From the NCBI GenBank assembly GCA_003552605.1, contig PUNN01000025.1, positions 1 through 11,549 on the forward strand: a stretch of DNA of 11,549 bases, written 5' to 3'. Shown here piece by piece: positions 1 through 5,139 of the stretch. The first letter of the stretch is position 1. Every line of letters begins with the position of its first letter. This DNA is from Phycisphaeraceae bacterium. GTDB lineage: Bacteria; Planctomycetota; Phycisphaerae; Phycisphaerales; Phycisphaeraceae. The notes beneath the pieces were generated by a model, which ran no database searches, was not told the origin of the DNA, and saw only the letters and a list, made by a program, of their open reading frames with translations. The translations under genes were made by a program, and so were the position numbers.

Positions 1-124
1 GGAACATCCCCGGAACGCCACCGCGAATTGCCCGACCCGCCGGCTGCCCGTGGCCGGTGCGGACTCGCCGCGCAGGTGGGCTCGCTCGGGACATCGGGCG
101 GCGTTGCGGCGTCTCCTCCGAGGT
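1..124. other. Unassigned left edge
   Basis: High-GC sequence downstream of the DJ-1/PfpI stop codon. The short open frames here are the kind expected by chance at this GC content and show no recognisable motif or ribosome binding site. It could be the edge of a gene lying outside the window. I see nothing that can be assigned. Confidence 0.4.
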
Positions 125-682
125 CTATCGGCCCGCCGCGGCGGCGGTCTCGACACCTGCCCCGGCGAGCAACTTCACGGTCTCGCGGCAGAAGTCGGGC
201 AGATCATCGGGCCGACGGCTGCTGACGTGGTTGCGGTCGACCACGACGACATTGTCTTCCCAGATCGCCCCGGCGTTAACCAGGTCATCGCGAATGGCGG
301 GTGTGCTGGTATAGCGGACCCCCTTGACGACCCCGGCGGAGATGTCGATCCACGGCCCGTGGCAGATCGAGGCGATCACGGCGCCGGCGGCACCGATCTC
401 ATGGACAAGCCGCTTGACCCATTCCGATCGTCGAAGCTTGTCAGGCATCCAGCCACCGGGGATCACCACACCTTGGAAGTCCGCGGCGTTGAGCCCATCG
501 ACCGCGCACTGTGACTTCTCCGGATAGCCGTGCTTGCCGTGGTAGACCCTGTCGGCCTCGAGCCCGGCGATCACGACCTCCGCGCCGGCCTCGCGCAGGC
601 GGTATTTGGGGTATTGAAGCTCCATATCCTCATAGTCATCGCCGACGAAAATCAGGACCCGCTTGCCGGACAGTTCGCTCAT
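125..682 (-). CDS. DJ-1/PfpI family protein (class I glutamine amidotransferase-like)
   Basis: A 185-residue single-domain protein of the DJ-1/PfpI superfamily, a normal length for the family. Members include PfpI/YhbO-type proteases or deglycases and stress proteins, usually cytoplasmic; the substrate cannot be read from sequence. The N-terminal strand VLIFVGDDYEDME carries the conserved glutamate (E18). The elbow PGG lies at 75-77. The nucleophile elbow ASICHGPW places the catalytic cysteine at C107, followed by H108 as in PfpI. The C-terminal part keeps TSTPAIRDDLVNAGA and the RRPDDLPDF segment typical of this branch. The ATG at 680-682 is preceded by AAGGAG at 9 nt spacing, which supports this start. 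The gene stands alone, divergent from the 1210 operon. Superfamily assignment is firm; protease, deglycase or chaperone function is open. Confidence 0.9.
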   Translation of the reverse strand: MSELSGKRVLIFVGDDYEDMELQYPKYRLREAGAEVVIAGLEADRVYHGKHGYPEKSQCAVDGLNAADFQGVVIPGGWMPDKLRRSEWVKRLVHEIGAAGAVIASICHGPWIDISAGVVKGVRYTSTPAIRDDLVNAGAIWEDNVVVVDRNHVSSRRPDDLPDFCRETVKLLAGAGVETAAAAGR

Positions 683-808
683 CGTGATTCACTCCTTCGC
701 ATGGGGTTCGGTGGGTTCAAGCGGCGGGCGTCTCGCCCCGGGGGGGGGAATGGCTGGCCGCGCCCGACAAATGTCGAGCCGGCCGCCACGGGCCCATCGG
801 GCCGCGCT
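683..808. other. Intergenic: G-run and short inverted repeats upstream of the DJ-1/PfpI gene
   Basis: This stretch holds the 5' region of the minus-strand gene. It contains a run of nine G (740-748), a small hairpin GGGCG/CGCCC (726-730 with 734-738), a 12-bp palindrome CGACAAATGTCG (765-776), and a hairpin GGCCC/GGGCC (791-795 with 799-803). No convincing -10/-35 pair was found. Short hairpins are common at this GC content, so none is assigned a role. Confidence 0.4.
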
Positions 809-996
809 CCAGGGTGAACGCATGTAGCCGCAAAACCGGGTGGCATGGTCAGCGGCTGGCTATCCGCAGCCGATGGCCATGACAACCCGTGTCCGGGGGT
901 TCGCCACATGGCCATCACTCGCCCCGGAACCCCCCGGGAACCCCCGGAAATACGGCTTCTGATGCAGCCAGCCAAGCTACATGAGTTTGCCCTCGG
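809..996 (+). repeat. Dispersed repeat R1, copy A (terminal inverted repeats, non-coding)
   Basis: About 188 bp bounded by imperfect terminal inverted repeats. The left end CCAGGGTGAACGCATGTAGC (809-828) matches the reverse complement of 976-996 at about 16 of 20 positions. Inside, GGGTGGCATGGTCAGCGGC (838-856) is followed by CAGCCGATGGCCATG (867-881), and the two form an imperfect hairpin. The same landmarks occur in the opposite orientation at 4650-4813 and, as a half copy, near 11331-11405. It carries no gene; open frames across it are chance translations. It lies between two divergently transcribed genes. It resembles a MITE or REP-like intergenic element; no mobilising enzyme is present. 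Confidence 0.75.
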
Positions 997-1064
997 CCAC
1001 GCTCACCTGCCGGTGTACGTTCATTCTCCCGATGGTAGACTGTAGTCATCGTCGTCGGCGGGGT

Positions 1065-1181
1065 CACCCGGTGGCTGACCGGGTGGATCGGGACGGGGGT
1101 GGGGCGACAAGGCCGTGCGTGCTGTTGGGCGCGCACGGCAGGTGGCGCCGTTGCCATCGCGGCGGTTCGGGCACGAGCCCG
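1065..1181 (+). promoter_or_regulatory. Structured leader: three successive hairpins before the DUF3137-like/lemA operon
   Basis: Three stem-loops lie between repeat R1-A and the 1210 start codon. The first is CACCCGGT/ACCGGGTG (1065-1072 with 1078-1085, 8 perfect pairs, 5-nt loop). The second spans 1112-1122 with 1129-1139, 11 pairs including one U-G, with a 6-nt loop. The third is CGGGC/GCCCG (1168-1172 with 1177-1181, tetraloop ACGA). The ribosome binding site follows at 1196-1201. No known riboswitch class is recognised. GC-rich DNA makes hairpins readily, so a regulatory role is only a possibility. Confidence 0.35.
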
Positions 1182-1209
1182 CGGGGCGGATCAACAAGGG
1201 GATATCGCC

Positions 1210-1920
1210 ATGGGATTCGAAGGCTTCTATCTCGTCCTCGGCATCGTGGTCGTCGTAGGGATCATTGCGGCGATCATCGGGGCGATGTACGAACGCAGGC
1301 GCCGTGAGGCGATGTCGCAATGGGCGAGCGAGAACGGCCTTCGCTTCGATGCCAGCCGGCACCGCGATCTCGAACGCCGCTTTCCCGACTTCCACCCGCT
1401 GCACCAGGGCTCGAACCGCTATGCCTACAACGTCATCAGCGGCGACTGGGGCGGGCGGGAGATACTCGCCTTCGACTATCACTACGAGACGTATTCATCG
1501 AGGCGAAAGGGCGGCAGACAGACGAATCATCATTACTTCAGCGCGGTGATCGTCCGCACGAAGTTTCCCGTGCAGCCGCTGGTGATCCGTTCCCGCAGCT
1601 TCTTCGACAGCATTGCCTCCTTCTTCGGTTTCGAGGACATCAGCTTCGAGTCGGCCGAGTTCAACAGGGCATTCACCGTCAAGGCGCCCAACCGGCGGTG
1701 GGCCTTCGATGTGCTGCATACGCGGGCGATGCAGTTCCTGCTGGAAAAGCCGCGGTTCAGCATCGAGTTCGACCATCATCACGGCATTGCCTGGCGCGAC
1801 CGGCGATTCAAGCCGGAGGAGTTCGAGGATGCGGTGACGGTGATCGAAGGGCTGCTCGATCAGTTGCCCGATTACGTGCGCCAGCAGCAGATAGACGGGG
1901 AGGTCGCCGTTGCCCGCTGA
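1210..1920 (+). CDS. Membrane-anchored DUF3137-like protein
   Basis: A 236-residue protein of unknown function. Residues 5-26 form one hydrophobic segment, followed at once by a basic stretch (YERRRREAM), so the protein is probably anchored at its N-terminus with the bulk in the cytoplasm. The soluble part is aromatic- and histidine-rich: AFDYHYETYSS at 87-97, NHHYFSAVIV at 106-115, and an FTVKAPNRRWAFDVL segment near 155-169. This pattern, together with lemA next door, resembles DUF3137-type proteins; I infer this and could not search for it. The chosen ATG has AAGGGG eight bases upstream. Upstream in-frame starts as far as 1099 would add about 37 residues of unnatural composition and were rejected. 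The stop overlaps the lemA start by 11 nt, implying translational coupling. Confidence 0.75.
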   Translation: MGFEGFYLVLGIVVVVGIIAAIIGAMYERRRREAMSQWASENGLRFDASRHRDLERRFPDFHPLHQGSNRYAYNVISGDWGGREILAFDYHYETYSSRRKGGRQTNHHYFSAVIVRTKFPVQPLVIRSRSFFDSIASFFGFEDISFESAEFNRAFTVKAPNRRWAFDVLHTRAMQFLLEKPRFSIEFDHHHGIAWRDRRFKPEEFEDAVTVIEGLLDQLPDYVRQQQIDGEVAVAR

Positions 1921-2485
1921 GACGCTCATCCCGCTGGTCGTGATCGTGGTGGTTGTGGGGGTGCCGCTGTTGTGGTTCATCGGCACGTACAACGCCCTCG
2001 TGCGTCTGCGGCAGCATGTGGCCGAGAGTTGGTCGGGCATCGATACGGAGTTGAAACGGCGGTACAACCTCATCCCGAACCTCGTCGAGACCGTCCGCGG
2101 CTACGCCGCACACGAGCAGGCGGTGCTGGAGGAGGTGATCCGCGCACGGCAGCAGGCGGTAGCCTCGACCGGTTCGGCGGGAAGCCAGTCGCGCGATGAG
2201 AACCAGCTCGTCGGCGCGCTTCAGCACCTGTTCGCGGTGGTGGAGAAATACCCGGATCTGAAGGCCAGCGAGCATTTTCTCCAGCTTCAGCAGGAACTGG
2301 TCAATACCGAGGACCGCATCCAGGCGGCGCGGCGGTTCTACAACGCCAATGTCCGTGACCTCAACAACCGGGTGCAGATGTTCCCCTCAAGCCTCGTCGC
2401 ACAGATGTTCGGCTTCGAGGCAGGGGAATACTTCGAAGTGCAGAATGCATGCGCGCGGCAGGCACCGCAGGTAACCATGGCCTGA
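1910..2485 (+). CDS. lemA: LemA family protein
   Basis: A 191-residue LemA-family protein, close to the usual 180-200. An N-terminal transmembrane helix (about 6-25) is followed by the family signature: YNALVRLRQ at 27-35, RRYNLIPNLVETVRGYA at 50-66, YPDLKASEHFLQLQQEL at 114-130, then NTEDRIQAARRFYN and FPSSLVAQMFGF at 158-169. LemA proteins are membrane-anchored four-helix bundles with no settled biochemical role, often coupled to TPM-domain or M48 peptidase genes; neither is seen here. Translation seems to start at TTG (1910-1912): no ATG occurs before the conserved region, and GGGGAGG lies about 6 nt upstream inside the preceding gene. The 11-nt overlap with that gene suggests coupled translation and a shared complex or pathway. 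Confidence 0.93.
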   Translation: MPAETLIPLVVIVVVVGVPLLWFIGTYNALVRLRQHVAESWSGIDTELKRRYNLIPNLVETVRGYAAHEQAVLEEVIRARQQAVASTGSAGSQSRDENQLVGALQHLFAVVEKYPDLKASEHFLQLQQELVNTEDRIQAARRFYNANVRDLNNRVQMFPSSLVAQMFGFEAGEYFEVQNACARQAPQVTMA

Positions 2486-2508
2486 GCGAGCGAGGGAAGG
2501 AGTGTGTG

Positions 2509-2892
2509 ATGAGCCACGCGCCCGCTTTGGACTGGGTGTCGCAACTCTTTGCAGCCATTGATGCCAAGGACGTCGAGGGCTTTCTCGCCTTCCTCGCCCC
2601 GGCGGCGCGTTTCCGTTATGGCAGCGGCCCCGCCGCGGTCGGCCATGCCCAGATCGGCGAAGCAGCCCGGGCCTTCTTCGCCACGCTCGACCATATCGAG
2701 CACCACCTTGACTTTACCGCCCGCATCGCCGACCGCATCATCGTCGAAGGCCGCGTGGTCTATCACCTTCCGGACAGCCGGGTGATCGAACTGCCCTTTG
2801 CCAACATCATGCGCACGGGTGAGTCCGGCCTGATCGAGGACTATCGCATCTACATCGATCCCACACCGCTGTCATCCCACGCCGAGCAGTAA
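2509..2892 (+). CDS. NTF2-like / SnoaL-fold protein
   Basis: A 127-residue protein with the layout of the NTF2/SnoaL-like superfamily. It has an N-terminal helix pair (WVSQLFAAIDAKDVEGFLAF), a strand containing RFRYGSGP (34-41) with AVGHAQIGEA, a helix, and then paired strands ending in the typical IMRTGESGLIEDYRIYID (100-117). Such folds act as small enzymes (isomerases, cyclases, dehydratases) or as binding modules; polar pocket residues such as D69 and H86 exist, but the substrate cannot be inferred. AAGGAG six bases before the ATG at 2509 sets the start, and the earlier in-frame start at 2449 is rejected. It is the last gene of the operon, 23 nt after the lemA stop. A link to LemA function is inferred from position alone. 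Confidence 0.85.
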   Translation: MSHAPALDWVSQLFAAIDAKDVEGFLAFLAPAARFRYGSGPAAVGHAQIGEAARAFFATLDHIEHHLDFTARIADRIIVEGRVVYHLPDSRVIELPFANIMRTGESGLIEDYRIYIDPTPLSSHAEQ

Positions 2893-2968
2893 CGCCCCGG
2901 CTGCTCCCCCCGCATTCCGGCCCGGCCGCTGCGCTGCTGGCCAAACCCCTCGCCTGTCAATTGTGACA

Positions 2969-3607
2969 TCAATGGTGGTAGCGGCGGACGAGGCCGACCA
3001 CGATGCCCTGAACCTGGCATTCATCGACGATGATCGGCTCGTAGGCGGGGTTGGCCGGTTCGAGGTGGATGCGGCCTCGCTTGCGGTAGAACTTTTTCAA
3101 CGTGGCCTCTTCGTTGTCGATCAGGGCGACCACGGTTTCACCGTTACGCGCGGTGTTGCGCTGCTCGCAGATGACATAGTCGCCATCGAGGATGCCGGCA
3201 TCGATCATCGAGTCGCCGGCGACTTGCAGCGCGAAAAGCTCCGCCTTGTGCTTGCCGAGTCGGCCGCCGGGTTTGACCAGTTCCGACACATCAAGCAGTT
3301 CGCGGTCCTCGACGGCTTCGATCGGGGCACCGGCGGCAATGCGGCCGACCAGTGGGACGCGTCCGGGGGCGGCCTCATCGGGCAGGCTGAACCGCGGGTC
3401 AACCTCCAAAGAGCGAGCCCTGTGCGGCGACCGCCGCAACGCGCCTTTGCGGAGCAGGGCTTCGACGTGATCGAACACGGTGACCTTGCTGATGCCCAGT
3501 TCGTCGGCGAGTTCCTGCATCGTCGGGGAGTAGCCGTTGGCCAGCCGCAGGTCGCGGATGCGCGTGAGGATCTTCAGTTGCTTGGGCGTGAGGTTCTGAT
3601 TGCTCAT
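2969..3607 (-). CDS. lexA: LexA SOS repressor / self-cleaving S24 peptidase
   Basis: A 212-residue LexA, full length. An N-terminal winged helix-turn-helix (about 1-70: LTPKQLKILTRIRDL, GYSPTMQELADELGIS, then KVTVFDHVEALLRKGAL) binds DNA; a C-terminal S24 peptidase domain follows. The self-cleavage bond is Ala92-Gly93 in VGRIAAGAP. The catalytic serine is S133 (GDSMIDAGILDGD) and the lysine is K171 (EATLKKF). LexA represses DNA-damage genes and cleaves itself when activated RecA signals damage. The ATG at 3605-3607 has GGAG about 11 nt upstream and matches the family N-terminus; the long in-frame upstream extension to 3934 is not LexA-like. The recognition helix (SKVTVFDHVEAL) differs from the E. 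coli type, so the operator is probably not CTGT-N8-ACAG. It converges on the SnoaL gene and probably shares a transcript with the frame upstream. Confidence 0.97.
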   Translation of the reverse strand: MSNQNLTPKQLKILTRIRDLRLANGYSPTMQELADELGISKVTVFDHVEALLRKGALRRSPHRARSLEVDPRFSLPDEAAPGRVPLVGRIAAGAPIEAVEDRELLDVSELVKPGGRLGKHKAELFALQVAGDSMIDAGILDGDYVICEQRNTARNGETVVALIDNEEATLKKFYRKRGRIHLEPANPAYEPIIVDECQVQGIVVGLVRRYHH

Positions 3608-4472
3608 GATGATTCGACTCCATGGGGATGCCTGCGTGGCCGTGCCCGGCCGGGAGCGGGGTTGTGCCCACCATCGCGGCGGGACGCCGCGCGGCTGGGG
3701 GCGGACAACTCGGCACGAGGTCCGGATGCGGTGCCCGGACTGAAAGTCCACCGCCGCTGCCGCCTCGCCCCGCCCCGGTGGTATGCCCGCCGCGACCGGG
3801 GCGGATCGGCTGTCTCGCCACAGGCTGGACGACCGACACGCGCTGAGGCACCCGGGCGGTGGCCTGTAGCGCCTCCGATGGTGTGCCCGTTGCGCTGGCG
3901 ACCTCATCGTCGCTTCGTGGGCTGTTGGCCGCATTCACCGCAACCGCAGCATCACGAAGCCGGTTATCGCGGCTACCCCGTGTGGCAACGGCACCCGGCC
4001 CGACATCACGGCCACGGGGGTGGCGAGGCGTCGCCGCGCCACCGGCCGCTTCCGGCCGTGTCACTTTCGCCTGACCGCAGCCGCTGATGGCCGGCGCCAC
4101 GCCGAGGGCATCCGCACGACGGCTGGCGCTGCCGCGCGCACTGTGTCTTCTCGGCTCGCCCGTCGCCGCGGGCTGCTTCCGCCGCGAGCAGAGCCGTGCC
4201 ACGGCGGCGGCACTCAGCGGCGCCTGCGCCGCAGGTGCAGGGGCAGAACGGCCCTTAAGCCAACGCCACAGCCGCTTCGGCCAGCTTTCGCTTGCTCTGG
4301 CCATTACAAGGTCAGCCACACTCACCCGCCCCCCGTTTCGCCGATTCGCGGCGGACGGGTCGGGCGGGGTTTGAACCGAGCTGCCTTCTCGCGGGACCAG
4401 GTCGTTTCCGTGGGGCTCATAGCGGGTGACGAAGTCGCCGCCGGGGCCGATCATCATGACAGGCGTTGTCAT
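3399..4472 (-). CDS. Unknown Ala/Arg/Pro-rich protein upstream of lexA, 3' end uncertain
   Basis: I do not recognise this frame. The ATG at 4470-4472 has an AAAGGA motif seven bases upstream and begins MTTPVMMIGPGGDFVTRYEP, whose codon choice is strongly coding-like. Residues near 65-75 form a tryptophan-rich basic segment (SWPKRLWRWLKGRS), possibly membrane- or partner-binding. The rest is low-complexity Ala/Arg/Pro/Gly, probably disordered. The frame stays open for almost 300 codons and then enters lexA out of frame, ending 209 nt inside it. That overlap is implausible, so the real end may differ. A shift into another frame would end at TGA 3604-3606, overlapping the lexA ATG as ATGA, a usual operon junction. 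No transmembrane helix or LysM motif is visible. An SOS-regulated partner is possible but unproven, and part of the frame may be spurious. Confidence 0.45.
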   Translation of the reverse strand: MTTPVMMIGPGGDFVTRYEPHGNDLVPREGSSVQTPPDPSAANRRNGGRVSVADLVMARASESWPKRLWRWLKGRSAPAPAAQAPLSAAAVARLCSRRKQPAATGEPRRHSARGSASRRADALGVAPAISGCGQAKVTRPEAAGGAATPRHPRGRDVGPGAVATRGSRDNRLRDAAVAVNAANSPRSDDEVASATGTPSEALQATARVPQRVSVVQPVARQPIRPGRGGHTTGAGRGGSGGGLSVRAPHPDLVPSCPPPAARRPAAMVGTTPLPAGHGHAGIPMESNHHEQSEPHAQATEDPHAHPRPAAGQRLLPDDAGTRRRTGHQQGHRVRSRRSPAPQRRVAAVAAQGSLFGG

Positions 4473-4473
4473 G
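4455..4473. promoter_or_regulatory. Perfect 7-bp inverted repeat over the start codon of the lexA-upstream frame
   Basis: CATGACA (4455-4461) and TGTCATG (4467-4473) are exact inverted copies separated by 5 bp. The start codon of the minus-strand frame lies inside the repeat. Position and symmetry suit a dimeric repressor operator, for example LexA autoregulation. The half-site is not a known LexA box that I can cite, and the codons also encode an ordinary M-T-T-P-V-M peptide, so chance is possible. Confidence 0.3.
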
Positions 4474-4507
4474 TTGGAATCCTTTCCGTTGAGGTCCATC
4501 CGTGTCC

Positions 4508-4527
4508 GGGCCCAACATCTTGGGCCC
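4508..4527. other. 8-bp hairpin in the leader of the lexA-upstream frame
   Basis: GGGCCCAA (4508-4515) and TTGGGCCC (4520-4527) form a perfect 8-bp stem with a 4-nt loop. No T-run follows on either strand, so it does not look like a standard terminator. It lies between the candidate promoter and the 4472 start codon and would be part of the 5' untranslated region. Confidence 0.4.
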
Positions 4528-4603
4528 CCGTCTCCGCTATTTTACCCCATCGGACCGCCGGGCCCAAACCCGCCACAATTCCGCGGCGGGCTATGTTCAA
4601 TAT

Positions 4604-4632
4604 ACGTTACCCTAAAATAGTACGAACGTCAA
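4604..4632 (-). promoter_or_regulatory. Weak candidate sigma-70 promoter for the lexA unit
   Basis: On the minus strand TTGACG (4632 to 4627) is followed 17 nt later by TAACGT (4609 to 4604), with a better -10-like TATATT slightly further on but at 22-nt spacing. The region is notably AT-rich for this window, and it lies just outside repeat R1-B. It is the only plausible promoter seen upstream of the lexA unit. The -10 match is poor. Confidence 0.3.
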
Positions 4633-4640
4633 GGGAGCGG

Positions 4641-4828
4641 CGAATTTTTCCAGGGCAAACGCATGTAGCTCGGGTGGCATGGTCAGCAGCCGTCTTTCCG
4701 GGGGCGGCTGATGGCCATGCGGCGAACCCCCAATCACAGGCCGCCATGGCCATCGGCTGCGGACAGCCGCTGACCATGCCACCCGGTTTAGCATCTACAT
4801 GCGTTCGCCTTGCGAACTTTTCCAGGGC
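4641..4828. repeat. 16-bp direct repeats flanking R1-B
   Basis: CGAATTTTTCCAGGGC at 4641-4656 and CGAACTTTTCCAGGGC at 4813-4828 match at 15 of 16 positions and bracket the R1-B element. They could be a long target-site duplication or leftover ends of nested copies. The final CCAGGGC is also the start of the R1 end sequence, so the duplication partly overlaps the element itself. Confidence 0.6.
4650..4813 (-). repeat. Dispersed repeat R1, copy B (inverted relative to copy A)
   Basis: About 164 bp, the same element as 809-996 in the opposite orientation. The left end CCAGGGCAAACGCATGTAGC (4650-4669) and the right end, read on the minus strand as GGCGAACGCATGTAG, form terminal inverted repeats. 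Read on the minus strand, the interior has CCGGGTGGCATGGTCAGCGG, then CAGCCGATGGCCATGG, a GGGGGTTCGCC block and GCATGGCCATCA, in the order seen in copy A. The mirrored interior makes the whole element a large imperfect palindrome. It lies between the divergent lexA unit and the tandem glycosyltransferase. Confidence 0.8.
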
Positions 4829-4830
4829 GG

Positions 4831-5075
4831 GGTGCATGACCCATGCGGGGGAGCAACTCTTGCCCCCTCCCATCATCTCCGGGGCCTGGAGGGGGCCGGG
4901 GGTGAGGGCAGATTCGTGCCGGCCGTGCCGCGGCTGAGCCGAGGACCGCCCCCCGCATGAGGCGGCAAGGGCGGTGCATGAAAGGTTCGGGCGTTCATAC
5001 CGAGTCTCCCCTCACCCCAGCCCTCTCCCCAAGGGAGAGGGAGAAAGACACATCCTGCGATATGTGTCATGCACC
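4831..5075 (+). repeat. Dispersed repeat R2, copy 1 (10-bp perfect terminal inverted repeats)
   Basis: A 245-bp element with perfect ends GGTGCATGAC (4831-4840) and GTCATGCACC (5066-5075). Next inward on the right is a CTCACCCCAGCCCTCTCCCC block with a GGGAGAGG partner, and on the left a degenerate counterpart ending GGTGAGGG, so the arms mirror each other. The central core contains AGATTCGTGCCGG and CCGCGGCTGA, repeated in the copy at 11090-11331 in the same order and orientation. CTCTCCC/GGGAGAGG hairpins are widespread in bacterial intergenic DNA. No coding function. Confidence 0.8.
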
Positions 5076-5103
5076 TGACATGGTCCTTGGCAACTGACCG
5101 TGT

Positions 5104-5132
5104 TTGATCCACGTTTCGGATCTTGCTACTCT
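5104..5132 (+). promoter_or_regulatory. Candidate extended -10 promoter for the tandem glycosyltransferase
   Basis: TTGATC (5104-5109) and TACTCT (5127-5132) are separated by 17 nt, and a TG dinucleotide one base before the -10 gives an extended -10. The predicted transcription start falls at 5139-5140, on or next to the A of the ATG at 5140. No ribosome binding site is visible, which fits a leaderless transcript. The -10 hexamer itself is a weak match. Confidence 0.4.
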
Positions 5133-5139
5133 GACACCG

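Noticed and set aside
740..748. Run of nine G as a phase-variation tract
   Set aside because: It lies in a gene-free stretch more than 50 bp upstream of the nearest start codon, not in a reading frame or between promoter elements that I can identify.
2955..2968. TGTCA-ATTG-TGACA palindrome as an operator or terminator
   Set aside because: It sits between two convergent gene ends, has no T-run and no promoter nearby. A 5-bp arm is within chance expectation.
2963..4087. 374-codon plus-strand open frame
   Set aside because: It is antisense to lexA and the frame before it. Its first part is the complement of a clearly conserved LexA, so openness reflects high GC content.
4020..4937. 305-codon plus-strand open frame
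   Set aside because: It crosses the lexA-upstream frame and repeats R1-B and R2-1. Its C-terminal part is only a translation of repeat DNA.
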